64,000 nucleotides of DNA from Branchiostoma floridae (GCF_000003815.2 NC_049990.1:4682831-4746830); one strand, 5' to 3'. Positions 26,101-41,100 are shown, counted from the first letter of the stretch. The notes: generated from the sequence alone by a model not told the origin. Translations and numbers: made by a program.

Positions 26101-29100
26101 TGTACCAGACAAATGTTACCTGCACCATTCATATATACAACAAAAGTGGATAAAGCAACCTTTTGACAGACAGCCATCCGATTTTGGAAACGGTCAGATG
26201 TTTCAGACAGCAATCCGGCATCTTTCGTCAGTGACACTGTCTGAAACGTTTGACTGTTTCCAAAATCTTATTCTGTTGCTTGAGTAACTCCTTTTTGGCG
26301 TATCTTATTACCTGGATGTCTTTACCTTCATTGACATGAAAATATCATCGTTGATGCAATTTCTTTCAAATGATGAACAAGCCCAAAACTATACGTGTAA
26401 TAACAAGTTAATTAGAAATTCTAATGAATACAAGTGCGTCTGAATGTTGAAACATTAACACCCCCGAAGTGATCAATGACGATGAAATGTTCCAAATTGC
26501 CGAATTCGAGGTGACCAGTCAAATAAAGCTGACCTCAAGGCGACATCTGAGCTCTGTCTGGTCTTGCTCATTAGCTTCCCGGTTTTCAATTAACGTAGTT
26601 CGATTTCGGCTTCCAAATGTATGAGGCCTTGAGCCGCGGGTCAGCAATCTCCCTCCCAGAATCAATAGAGGCTTTATGTTTCGGGATTATCGCAGATGGA
26701 TTCATTGATTTTCGTTGGTGTCGTCCTTTTCTTGGCTTATTCAGACATATAAAAGTTACCCAGATGTTGTTATCCATAACCTTTTCCTGTAGCAAGCTGA
26801 ATTAGTGTTGGGTCCCTTGACGCATAGTTTTAAGCTAGCTGCAAATTTGGCTTGTTTCACAAATTGCCGACCTATCTATGGCTACAAAATGGGATTCTGG
26901 AATGTAATAACCTATCCCAAACCATAAAAAGGTAGTCAATAATCTTTGAGCTATGCTGATAGAAAATTTACCAACCAAAGTAACGAACGAACAATTAAGA
27001 AACCAGACTAACCATTCAAGCAAGCATCTGTATCTGTATCTATATAGCCGGTATAACAGGCCTTCGGCGTAACACAGCAGCTTCGCAGGCACGCGGCACG
27101 GCAGCAGCAAACAATGATTCAAGCAAGCAAGCAAGGAACTAATAACACACTCACCAACCAACCAACCAACCAACCAACCAACCAACCAACCAACCAACCA
27201 ACCAACCAACCAACCAACCAGCCATTCAACAACCAACCAACCAACCAACCAACCGACCAACCAAAACATTTAATAATTTCTTTTCTTATCAGCCTGTTAC
27301 AAACTAAGCAACCAACCAACAACCAAAAATTTAGTCTTCACCATCAGTTCTGAGCTGTTCAAACTTACCACCAACAATTACTAGCTAAACTTCAATCCAT
27401 CCATTATACAAACTTAATGTCAAAAACATAACCTTCTTCATTAAGGTAATAAGTATTCCGCCTCCCCTTTAGCGGAGTGTGAAAGTAACCCGAGCCCTGC
27501 GCGGTCCCAGTCCTGTCGTAAGGCCCCAGGTAGCAGGTGTGTCTCGGCAGGTTTTATGGACACAAAATTGATTTTCTCTGCCACAATTTGCAACAGTTCC
27601 AACCCTTCATAGCTGAACGCAGGCCTAGGGAATTGGTTTTGTGTGTGGCCAGATTTCTTAAGGGTCCTTTATGCTGAATGTCTTTTCTGAAACTGACTTG
27701 ATTTTAGGGTAACAAATTAGGGGTGTTTTCCTCAAACAACCCCCAAGCTATAAAAGAAGGTCTGGGGAATTGGTTTTGTGTTTGGTTGAGATTTCTTGGG
27801 CGACATTATGTCGATTTTCTTGTTTAAAACTGACTTGATTTGGGGGTAACAGATTGCAGGTATTTTCCTTAAACAACTCCGCAAGGGATAAAAGCACGAT
27901 TAGGGAATTGGTTTTGTGTATGGTTGAGATTTCCTAAGGTCCATTATGGTGACTATCTTGTCTAAAACTGACTTGATTTTAGAGTAACAAATTGGGCATT
28001 TTCCTTAAACTCCCAACGGATAAAAGCTGCTTTAGGGAATTGATTTCGTGTATGTCTGAGACTTCTAAAGTTATATTATGCCAACTTTCTTCCCAACTGA
28101 AACTGGCTTGATTTTGGGTAACAAATTAGGGGTGTTTTTCTGAAACAACTCCAAAGGGATAAAAGCTGGTCTGGGGAATTGGTTTTGTGTTTGGTTGAGA
28201 TTTCTTGGGTGACATTATGCTGACTGTCTTGGCTGAAACTGACTTGGTTTTAGGGTAACAGATTAGGGGGATTTTCCTGAAACAACTCCTTAACCAACTC
28301 CCAAGGGGTAGAAAGATGTCTTAGAATTACTTCCAGGTATGTCTGAGATTTCTTAAGTTACATTATGCCAACTTTCTTCTCAACTGAACTGGCTGGATTT
28401 CGGTAGTAACCAATCGGGCTAATCAGGATAGAGGCAGGTCAGGGAAATTGAAATATTTGTGTGTGGTCATGGCAGAATTCTTAAAGGTCCATTATACTGA
28501 CTATCATGTCGGAAACTGACTTGATTTTCGGGTAACAGATTTGAGGCATTTTCATTTCAACAATTCACAAGGGCCAAGCCTACACCATTTCTCCCTAATG
28601 TTATATCAAAAGCTATCTGGAACACAGGATGTCCAGCACGAAACACACACTTCTTTTTTTATTTATTTATTTATTCGTTCGGCTGTTTACAGACAGCCAG
28701 GGCTGCCCAACTAGCCATAGGCTATTGCCAAGGGCTAGCCCTGGGAGGGAACAATACATGTTACATATTAAATCATTGCAGTAAACATTGTCAATATAAA
28801 ACCACTATCATTAACATAGCAAAATGGTTACAAATTTACAAGAACTTCTGCCATCCAAAATTTGATCTTGACCTTCGCATCAACAATACGCCCGTACATA
28901 CCAAAACATCATCATAGTACAGTCATGATCACTGTCCGAGTGGTTCTGTAACAGTTCCAGATACGCATACAATGTACATGCATGCACACACTTCAAATGT
29001 GATATTGATTCAATTTTCAATAACAAATTAGCTTGCATTCCAACTATTTTACTCCTTTGACAAGATGTAGGGAATTGGTAATAGGTATCGTTTAGGCCCG

Positions 29101-32100
29101 AATTACGGGTCAGATTTCGAAAGGTGCAATTCCACCGCGTCTTAATTTTCGCCCTGCCAGTCTGTTCTCCTCGGTAAGTAACTCCATTTTTGGCAACACT
29201 GTTTATCATCATCTGGTGTATTTTGCCAGCCAGTAGGTACCCAAAGTATGAGTAATGAGGCTGTTTGACGTGGTCGAGGCACCTCCTCGAGCACGGGACC
29301 CCCGTTTTACGTCCCTCCCGGAAGACGATTTCGTGGAAAACTTCGTGAGGCTACAGCAATCCGGACGTCCTTGGTTGGTCCCCCATCCAAGCACTGTCCG
29401 GACCGTCGCGTTGCTTAACTTCCGAGATCGAGGGATCGGGTGTACCAACGCGCCACGCGTCAAGGCAGATTCAAACTAAGATTCAATCTTCTCAGGGTAT
29501 AAACTCTTTAAACTTTAACCATGCACATACACATGTATCTCCAACGTGATTTTTCAGTATCAAATTATCTGTATTCCAACTACAGTACCGATTACGTTTA
29601 TGGTCCGGTCCCACGCGGTTTACACGCGATTTAATCTCGATTAAAAGTCGTGCAAGTCGCGATTTGATCGCGATTGAATCGCGTGCGCTAATGAGCCGTA
29701 GCTATCTAATTAAAAATCTCGTGTCGTTTGTAAACGCGTTTACTCCAGGCACCCCGCCGACTCAAAACAAAAGGCTTTGTTCCAGCTGCCCCGCCCCTTG
29801 GTCGGGCATTTCACCCACGAAATATTTTGTTCGTTAATGAGCAGTGTTTACTTTTGTAAATTTGCATGATACTTGTAAGTCGTCAATTTCACGTATTTGT
29901 TGATAATTGGTGAATAATACAGGGGCTGGACAGCGCCGCGGGTGTCGGCAATATTGTCCGAGGACCGCTGACGCTTTTTAGCTAAGATCGTAAAAGAAGT
30001 TCACAGTCAGCAAATTAACATATCGACATTCTCTCCTGGTACCGATTGCTCAGACTGAGTTAAATTTCTATACTATATCTTGATTAGTAACTTTTCATTT
30101 TGCTGGTGTTGTGTTGTTGCTTTTTTATTTATCACGAAATGTGCATTTCTCGATAAATTTGAACAGGCGTGTACACGTTACTGCTCGTCATCCAACACCG
30201 TCCAAAGGGTACGGATTTGCAAAACATCGGAGGAAAATTGCCAACAGCGATCATGTTCACAACGCTGGGTATGGAAATTGTGATAAGAAAACAGTCTCCC
30301 GATAGATATTTTCTGATATAAAATAAATGTCAATGATGAATCCAGAAAGCAACCCGAACTACGCAAAAGAAAATAGTCTTCACGGCTAAGCTTTTTCGTA
30401 AGCCTCAAAGGGAAGACGATGATGTCAACCGTCGAAACAAGCGGGTTGTCGGCGAATATAGTCTCCTACTTACAGTTTTTGGCGGGTTATCTTCGTATAA
30501 TTTTAGTGGAATTCGAAGGCCAGCAAAAAGAGATACAAGTTCGATTCGCCACATTTCCCCGTAAAATACGGCGTTACATTCCACCGAAAATTATGTGTAT
30601 AAGCTGTACTGTACGTCACGGCAGAGAGTTGGGAAGAACTAGACGCGCGTGGGAAATGCAACTGGACGTGCGGTTACCATGGCGACAGCTCCGGCGGTAG
30701 CCCTCTGAAGTAGCGCCTGCCTGATTATGCGGCAAATCCAATCAACTTCCCTCCAATCACAGCCAGAAGCGGCGCTGACAAAGTGGTAACAACAAGAAGA
30801 AGCGTAGAACTAACTCGTTGTTGTGTTTTTTTTTAATCATTTATCACGAAATGTGCATTCTTTGATAAAATTTAACACGTTACTGCTCGGCCAGCGTCGT
30901 CCGCAAGGCATAGATAATTTTGCAAAACATCGGAGGGACTTTTCCGGCATCGATCATTCTCACATCGCTGAGTAAGAATTCTGTGAACAGTCTGTCGATA
31001 ATCATTTCCAACTTGAAGAAGGTGGTATTTTTTTTACGGCATACTACAAAAGTCGTAACGGCAACCGAGCGGGTTGCCGGCAAAAATTGTCTCCTATTTA
31101 CATTTTTAGGCGGGCTACTTTCGTCTAATTTTCGTGGAAGGTATATGATAAAATAATACAAGTTCGAATCTTTTGGACCCACAAAGGACTGACAGCATAA
31201 ACACGATCGTCATCTAATATAAACGGAATTGCTGGGTTGAAGACTATACACTGACATGAATGGACTACTAGTATTTATACGCATAAATTGACCGTTTTGC
31301 ATGTATTTAAATATGAATAAAGGATATTGTGTTTGGTCATAACTTAATATTTCTAGGAACGTTGATACTCCTTGGTTCGGCATCGGCAGCTAATTTTCTA
31401 GACTAGGAAAGTAGGATTCAGGTTTCCATCCGCCTGCTGATCGTCATGGTTACAAACTCGACAAACAAGACTTACCTGTTCCTGACGGAGCTCTTGGGTC
31501 GGAACACAGCCATCGTACGATCCTGGTCGTCGAGCAGTCGACATACAGCTGATCGTCATGGTTGCAACTCGACCAACAAGACCTACCTGTTCTGTTCCTG
31601 ACCGCCTCGGACGTTCCTGGTCGTCGGGCAGTGGACCCACGCAACCATATTCAAGGGGCATACGTCTTGGTTCGACACAGACAATTGTTATTTTGCCGAA
31701 AATTTCTTCATCAGTTATTGGTTTTCTTGTTGAGTATGTGATCAAGTTTTTCTAACCTGTCATTGATTCAGTTAAAAGTTGCGTTAGCGTTACTAACATT
31801 ACTTCTACTTCTAGTATTTTACGTTTCTAAAATGAACATGTTTTTAGTCAGTTTATCTACAACTGTTATGCGCTGTTCAAAGAGGTTCACTCTTTTACTA
31901 AAAGGGCCTATACGTTTACGGTTGTTTTTCAGCAACATATAGATATATAAATTTAGCTGGTCGGGATACTACGAAGAGGGATTTGACCAATGAAATAGGT
32001 AAACACGATATATCATTGCCTTTGGAACATGAAAGGTAAGTTTACTACCGATGTTATCGATCATCATTCGGCAGCTTCTACACCAGTCGGATCGTCATCA

Positions 32101-35100
32101 TCTGTTCCGAATGTTGGAAAAACGGTAGGTTGTCCGTGAATATGAATATGTCCGTGTACAAACTTTAATTAATAAAGAAATTTTATACACTTAAACATTT
32201 AAAAACATTCTTAAGTCATTGGTCGTGGCTCCTTTAATATGAACAGGTTGGGAAATGAATTATAGAATTTGGAATACAGAATTTATAGATCATCCACCCC
32301 TGCGACATTGCCACAAAGTTTAAATATGACGTACGCTACCGCTGCGTGTGCAGTCTACGAAGTATTTTAATTAGTCTAGATCTGCTCTAGAAATTGTCAA
32401 TAATACAAATAAAACAAAGTTAGATAAATCAAGTAGGTTGATAAAACCCCCTTGGATAAACCAAGAAAAAATAACCACATATTAAACACGGGGCTAGATC
32501 GGAGTAGAAAATAAACGCAGAATATTGCAACAGTCAACGTGGCCTTCTTCTGTGGGAACATACTTTCAAAGAAGCCGCTCCTTACCGTGCATGTGTCAAT
32601 CAAATTGAGCAGCACGTGAGACCGGACCAGACCAAATTCTGGAGGTTTACAATGTAATTTTTCTACAAGTTTACCAGCACCGTAACAGTCACGTCAATCG
32701 TGTACTTACACACACTAAACAATCAAAACAGCTGTTGATTTTATCGCAACGATATAAGTTTCATATTTGCGCTCAAATAACCCAATCTTCCACAACCTGT
32801 CCCACGTTCTGGACCCCACACAAACCGTGTACACGTCTAAATGTAATATGATATGCTAGTAGTCGCGCCGTGGCGAACTTTAGGAAGGTTGGAATATTTA
32901 TAAACAGGTCACGTTCCACCGGAGGCGGGGCGGCGCTTGAAGTTCGGATGTAGATACTTACATGTAGTATCTGCCGGTCGAAGCCTGTTTACTTGGTAGT
33001 GAGACCGCCAGGATTTTGTACGACTACACTGGTCGCACTGGACATTCCTTGTTGTTCATTCTGAAACTGAAAGACTAGTGTACTTACCTATCAGTTCGGA
33101 ACATGATTAACTTGTCTTCACTTTCATCGATAGATAAGAAATGCAAACACAGACTATTGTAGCTATTTACAGTGGCAAGTATCGTGTAGTGTGGGCGAAT
33201 TTGATATCGCTACACCAGCGTACAAATAATGCAACAACAGAAATAGGACACAAATAATTCAACATAGAGTCGGTAGGTTTTCTTCGGGTGGTCCTGACAC
33301 TGGCCGCGGTAGCGGGCCGTCCTCGTCACGCATGGTCAGACAGAAGCAGAATTTACTCCATGTTTTCTGATTTAGAAAAACACATCTTGCCATTCTTGGC
33401 AAAAAAACAATTTATTTGATGTTTTCTTGTCATGTACGTATAAGATTCAAACTTGCACTACACAGTCGGTTCCTCAAAATTGTAGCAAATCTTCCGAGAA
33501 AGAACGTGGTAGGTTAGGTAGCGGCGCGGGTGCGAGGTCGAACCATACATTTTGTATCTTCGGAAGGATTTTTTCCGGTACGTGACCCTGGCGCTAGCCA
33601 CGGCAGTGCCGAAAGATCGGGGTCCAGTAAAAGCATACTTTGCCATATATTCTGCTTAAGAAAAAGACACCTTTGTGGAAATTTATTTCTTATTCTTTAA
33701 TTTTCACGTATCAAATTTAAACATGTGCGGAACAGTCGGTTCCTCAAAATTGCAGCAAATCTTCTAGAAATATCGTGGTTGGGAGCGGCGCGGGTGCGTT
33801 CTAGACTGCGAGGTTATGCGTTAGTTCAGAAACAAATTGGGAAATTGGGCGTGATACGTTCTCCGCCCTCCGCGCGGGGGTCTGCATATGAAAAGAAGCC
33901 GATTTCTGCCAAACCCCGAACTTTGGACGGCACGGGCGTGTCTAGAAAATGTTTATGAAAAGAAGAGGCGTGTCTGAAATCTATTCATTGATCGTCTAAA
34001 CGCGGTTAGACGTGATTTCATGCATATCAGACGCGGGTACACGCATATCTAATCGCGTTTTACCCGAGAATTGCACGAGTTTTAATCGCGATTTACACGA
34101 GATGTAATCGCGACTTGCACGACTTTTGCACGCGATTAAATCGCGTTCAGACCGGACCATAAACGTAGTCGGTACTGTATTTTACTCGTTTCACAAGATG
34201 CAGGTCTTGGGAATCGGTATTGTTTAGGCCCGTAATACGAGTCAGATTTCGTAAGGTGCAATTCCACGGAGTCTTAATTTTCGCCCTGCCAATCTGTTCT
34301 CTTCCGTAACTAACTCCATTTTCGGCAACAAGTTAAGGCGGATTCAATCTTAGATTCAATCTTCTCTGAGTATGAAGTCTTAAAACTTTAACCATGCACA
34401 TATCTCCAACATGATATTGATTTAATTTTCAGTATCAAATTAGCTTGTATTTCAACTATTTTACTCATTTGGCAAGATGCAGGGAATAGGTATTGTTTAG
34501 GCCCGTATTTTTTTTTTAGCCGTAATATGGGGTCAGATTTCGTAAGCTTCAATTCCACGGAGTCTTAATTTTCGCCCTGCCAGTCTGTTCTGCTCCCTAA
34601 CTAACTCCATTTTCGGCAACAAGTTAAGGCAGATTCAATCTTAGATTCAATCTTCTCAGAGTATAAACTCTTTAAACTTTAACCATGTACATATCTCCAA
34701 CATGATTTTTCCCTTGTATTCCAACTATTTTACTCGTTTGACAAGGTGCAGGTCTTGGTACGTAATTGGTATTGTTTAGGCCTGTATTACGGGTCAGGTT
34801 TCCTTCCACGGAGTCTTAATTTTCGCCCTGCCAGTCTGTTCTCTTGCGTAACTAACTCCATTTTCGGCAACAAGTTAAGGCGGATTCAATCTAAGATTCA
34901 ATCTTCTCAGAGTATAAAGTCTTTAACCTTTAGCTGTACCTGTATGAGGTAGAAACAAATTACATGCCAAGAATGAGTAATTTGCCTGGTTTCCGTTCTG
35001 TTCTAGCTCAGAATCAGGTTCACCCCTTTGATTGCTTCTATGTGTCACCTGTCATTGAGAAACAATTGGCATTTGAATGCTTGGGGATGGAGCCAGACTT

Positions 35101-38100
35101 TTCTCTGTTGACGTGCTTGTTGGAGAAAACTGGCAGGGTTGAACAAGTCCACCTTCCCCATTGTCCAGGGCAATTGGAAGTGCTGATCGGGCAAGTGCAT
35201 GTCCTAACCCACTTGTCTGATCGGGCAAGTACGATCCATGAGAGAGATTTTGATATTATAATACATGTACCTTTCTCAGTCATAGCATCAAGTATTGGTC
35301 AACACAGAAAAATAGAGCTAACAATAAAAAAATTCCATTGATGGAATTGAAAATTCTTTTTAATAGACAGATGTCACTTGTGAAAAAGTAAGTTCAGGCA
35401 AGTAAATTTACTATGTACTTGCCAGATAGGACAAGTGAATTTTAGAAAACTTGTCCAACCTATAGGAACTAGAATAGGATGGATCCCAGGCTAGAGAATA
35501 ATCCTGGCCCTTGCTAATGTTGCCTGCTGCACGTACCACTGCGCACTGCGGCGTAGTACCCAGTAATCCTGCCCCTGATTCACAAGATTGGGTTTGGATC
35601 CCGGCCTAGCTGTTAATGTTACAGATGCAGGCTGCAGGCCAGGCCTTAAGGCCTATCATTGTGCCTTATTAACCTCTCCTTGTGTAGGAGGTTTGAACAA
35701 AGTATAGGAAAACCAATACCCTTTTCTTTCCATGAATAGAATCAAAGAAGAACCATGTACTTTTCTGAATAGCAGTACTAGTACCTAACTGCAGGGTTGG
35801 ACAAGTTTTCTAAAATTCACTTGTCCTATTGGGCAAGAACATAAAGATATACTTGCCTGAACCAACTTTTCACTTGCCCAAAATTTAAATGACATTTTTC
35901 TATGTATTTTCAGTTCTGTCGATGGGATTCTTGTTATTGGCTCAATTTTTCTGTGTTGACCAATGCTTGATGCCATGACTGTGATAAGTAGGAAGCATAT
36001 ATCAAAATCTCACTCAATTGAAAAAAAAATCTCATTTAATCCTTCCCCTGATTCCCAAGATTGGGTTTGGATCCCAGCCTAGCTGTTAATGTTACAGATG
36101 CAGGCTACAGGCCAGGCCTTAAGGCCTGTCATTGTGTCTTATTAACCTCTCCTTGTGTAGGAGGTTTGAACAAAGTATAGGAAAACCAATACCCTTTTCT
36201 TTCCATGAATAGAATCAAAGAAGGACCATGTACTTTTCTAAATAGCAGTACCTGACTGCAGAAGAACTTTTGTATCTGGAACTGACTGTTAGGAGTTGGA
36301 ATATGTTCAAGCTTGCTAGCAAGACACACCTGAATACCCTGTTTTTGAAATCAACAGAATGTAGGTTACCTGCAGATAAAGGAGAACTAGCATTAATGTG
36401 CTATTAAACTGTGTTACAAGAATGTGTAGTGGTCAAGATTTTATCATCTTCTTCCTGTGCTGCATGATGTCATTGTCACACTTGTTAATCATCTGTTTTC
36501 AGACTGAACCACTGGTTTGCGGGGGGTTTGTCCCAGCCCTGGTCGTTCCATGCCGTCAACCTCCTCCTCCATGCTGCCAACTGCGTACAACTGTCTCTTA
36601 CAAATGTTTGTACCGGTCCTGTAGTTACCCAACATACACTTGTGTCATCTGTTTTCAGACTAAACCACTGGTCTGTGGGGGGAGTTGTTCCAGCTATGGT
36701 CGTTCCATGAACTGTTCTACGCTGCAATGATTTTGAGTACAACAGCCTTAAACACGTACATGTAATTACAATATGTTTTACACTTGTATATCATTTGTTT
36801 TCAGACTGAACCACTGGTTTGCGGGGGGTTTGTCCCAGCCATGGTCGTTCCACGCGGTCAACCTCCTCCTCCATGCTGCCATCTGCGTACAACTGCTGCA
36901 CGTGTTCTCTGTAATCTTCGGCGGAGTTCGACGCGACGTCTCGGGAGAAAGGGTCTTCGCCGCTCCCCGGGCCAGTTTCCTCGCTGCCACACTGTTTGCT
37001 GTTCACCCTGTACATACGGAAAGTGTAAGTTCTGAAATGACTTGTTGAATGCCTGTCTTTTTGTTGAATGATGCCTCAATATGTTCATCATTATGCATAA
37101 TATTCCATCAATGATTTTTTTTTAGTTCATCTTTTTTTTTTATATTGCTGCAATGAATACATGTAAAGAAAAGCAGTGGAGATGACCAACAGGGCTCTAA
37201 AGTGTGCCTATGGTCACTGGCCACCAAGATTTGGTTCAGGACAACTCCGTGCACACATGTGCTTTGGAATAATTTTGGGACGTTTTCTGCATCAAAGGGG
37301 AACAAAAAAAACCAAGAAAGTAATCACTCAGATCCAGACGCACTCTGATTACCAATGCACACAGTCTTGGAAAGGAACTTAAGTCTCACTCTGACACATC
37401 TACAACAAAGTCTAATTGTGTCCCAAGTGTCTTGAGGCAAAAATAAGGATTTGATTTGTTTTCCAAATCAAAAGAGAAAGACAGCAGAAAGAAATCATCC
37501 TGATCCAGATACACTCAGTTTACCAATGCAAACAGTCTTGGCAAAACAGCTATACTGATGAATATCTACATTAAAGTCTCATTGTGTCTTAAGTACCTTG
37601 AGGCAAAGATTTGATCAAAAGGGAAAAATACAGCAGGAAGAAATCACTCACTGCAGACGCACTGAGCTTACCAATGAACACAGTTTTGGCAAACAACTGA
37701 TGCACAGTTAATCTACATCTAACTCCTAAGCTCATTGTATCCCAAGTATCTTGAGGCAAAGATTATGTATGTTTCATGTTTATAAACAATTATAAGTGGA
37801 AAAGACAATATAAAGGAATTATACAAATCCAGAGGCACTCAATTTACCAATGTACACAGCTTTTGCAAACAACTATAATGCACAGTTGATCTACAATGTC
37901 ATGTATGTCTCATTGTATTCTAAGTACCTTGGGGCACAGATTTAGTCAGGGCTCAAAATACCACCTGCATATCCAAGTTAGTGCAGGTAAAACTGGAGCT
38001 GTGCAGGTATTTCTGGTGTCTACATGCACCTAATCTGCACTGGTCTGTCTACTGGAATTTATACATAAATGACAATTATGAATGTAGTATCAAAGTATCA

Positions 38101-41100
38101 AAGAAAAAATAGCAATGGCTCCTCAACAATGTTAGTATATTCCATACTTCCTAAATTCAGAGTGGTGCAGGTAAAATTTGTCTGGTGCAGGTAATTTTTA
38201 CTGTTGCCTGCACCAGTGCAGGTATGCAGAAAAAAGTATTTCGAGCCCTGCAAGTGAAAGTCTGACTACATTCTTAGAAAACAGCCTTTTCTTGTCTTTC
38301 TCTTCTGACTGAGTGACAGTGTATTTAGTTTAGTCTGTGTCTTGTGAAGTGGAAAAATGCCAACTCAGGGTCAGAGTAAATCCTTTGGCTGGAGAGTTTG
38401 AGCCAAAGTTAATGAAATATTTGTACAGATGTCAAGATAGCAGAGCCGCTCAAGTTTTACTAGTTATTAGGCAGTGCCAGTAAAAGCACTTGACTGTTGT
38501 CTGACACAACATTGAGATGCAAAAAAAGCCAAAATGCCAATAAAAGTGTAAGCCTGAAATATGGGGTAAAATTTCATTGTAGCTGAAACTTGGCATTTGT
38601 GAAATAATTCATATTACATGAAATAATCAGAAATGTGGCAAATGAGATGTATGGTCTTTAAGACTTAATGATTTCTTTTGCACAGTTGCAGCAAAAGATA
38701 CATAATCAAAAATCATGACCATAGCTAGTCCAGAAGTCAAAACCAGAACTTCTGTTGCATCCATAAAAAGTTGCTAGCAGGCCCCCAAATGTAATTATTT
38801 CGAGGTCTCATCAAAACCTACCCACATACCAAATATCAAGACAATCCGTCCGCATTATCTGGATAACTTGGTCACAATCACACAGACACACACAAACGTT
38901 TCCGAAAGTATAACCTTTTTGGCCAAGGAAACAAAAGATATGGCAGAATGACTCTTGAACAGTTAAAATCTACCTTTCTGTACCTCTCTGTAGAATTAAT
39001 CTATAACCAGTTGCTACTATCATAAAGCCTGCAAAGCTCTTGTGTTATCCTGGTAGGCTGTTCTGCCATTTGAATAACTCCAATTCATATGAATCATATC
39101 CAAACGTATGTGTTCCAGTATTGAAGCCGACATGTTCTGATTCCAGCATCCACCATTTTCAGTCTTGCTAAGATGTTTCACAAAGGAAGATCCAGTCTCC
39201 TTTCCTACCTTTGATCTAAGGGTGGATACCTGCACAGAAAGTTCAGGAACAGCCGTATAGGTCAGGTTCAGGTCCAGAGGATCAGGTACAGGCCTGGACC
39301 TGAACCTGGACCTGATTGTCTGTGAGAACTTGTGAATGGCTGATACTAAAAATGGTCCGTTTTGCCACAAAGGAAATTCAATCTGTTTGATGGAGTATTT
39401 GACTTCTAAGTTGGTACAAAAATCCTATCTTTTACCAAATTTTTACAGTCAAACTTGGTCTGAGTTAACAGAGGCAGAAATTTTGCCAGTAGAAGTAAGA
39501 TAGTACTATACTCTGACTTGTTATTTTCTTGGGATGCTAAGGCCCAAAACACGGCCTGCTGGTATAAATGTGTTCATTTTCTATTTGGTCCAGCATCCGG
39601 TCCACTGACTTTTTTCATGTTCATTATTTACTTCAGTGGAACTTCTTGTTTTGTTACATCGTGTGCTAGATAAGCTGAGGTCTTGTTTTTTCGTAAATAA
39701 TGTGGTGTTTTTCTGTTGCAGGTTGCAGGAGTAGTGGGGAGGGCGGAGCTGCTGTGTGCTCTCTTCTTCTTCTCAGCCTTCCTGTGTTATGTTCGCTCAT
39801 GCCATGAAGGTGAGTTAAAGGTCCAACATTTATGTAATTTGTAAACAGGAATTAAGAAAATGAGAGAAACATCAAGATCAGCCTTTGTCTTCAACTGCTT
39901 CCATTAAACCCTCTTTGCAATACATAGGGGATTGCAGAGTGCCACCAGAGAGAGATTAGAATTGTATTTCTGTGACCCACTGTATTATAATGGAAACTGT
40001 TAACAGGATACAAAAGTATGATTTAAAGACAAAAGGCATATACAAAAGGTTAAAATATGTGTTCTTTAGCTATGAAATTGCTTGACCTATAATAATTGTT
40101 GGTTGTTCAGCAAATGCTCAGTGGTCACAGCATAATTTGAAAACAAAGAACTGTCACCGACTAAAGGTAAAAAAAAAACAGCTTCATGGGTGTGTTATAA
40201 AAGTGTCAGCTAATGGCCTACATCAATGCAAACAGATACTAAGAGAATGGAGGAAGCAGATTTATCCTTGACTGTGATCTTCCATTAGAGAAACCAATAA
40301 TATATGCAAACTGGGAATTACCACATTCTGTAAGACCTCTTATCAACTTGAAACAGTTCCTGTGCAGTTGTGTTATGTAGGTGGGCTTAAGTCTACATCA
40401 ATGCAAACAGGAACTCTGCGAGTGAGACAGGAAGAGATTGTCCTTGACTGTGATCTTCCATTAGAGAAGCCAAAATGGTGTGAAAACTGGGAATTACTGT
40501 CGCCTTGTTATTTCGTAAAACCTCTCACCAACTTGCAACAGTTTCTGTGCTGTGCAGTTGTGTTATAAAAGGTTTACATCAATGCAAACAGAAGCTAAGA
40601 GATTGAAGGATACTGATTTTTCTTCCACTATGATCTTCCATTAGAGAACCCAATAATATATGGAAACTAAGAATTACAGTGCTATTTGCTAAGACCTCTC
40701 TCCAACTTCAAGAAGTTTCTGTACAGTTGTGTTATGTAGGTGCTAACAGGAACTATAGTAGAGTGACGAAGAAGACAGATTTATCCACTGTGATCTTCCA
40801 TTACAGAAGCTGTGAATTACCATATTCCGAAATACCTCGAGCTCTCACCAACTTGAAACAGTCCCTGCGTGTGCAGTTGTGTTATGTAGGTGGGCTTAAG
40901 TCCACATCAATGCAAACAGGAACTATGCGAGTGAGAGGAAGAGATTGTCCTTGACTGTGATCTTCCATTAGAGAAGCCAAAATGGTGCAAAAACTGGGAA
41001 TTACTGTCGCCTTGTTATTTCCTAAAACCTCTCACCAACTTGCAACAGTTTCTGTGCTGTGCAGTTGTGTTATAAAAGGTTTACATCAATGCAAACAGAA

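Noticed and set aside
26835-27353. Frames rich in Trp-Leu-Val-Gly or Thr-Asn-Gln-Pro
   Set aside because: Translations of the CCAA microsatellite.
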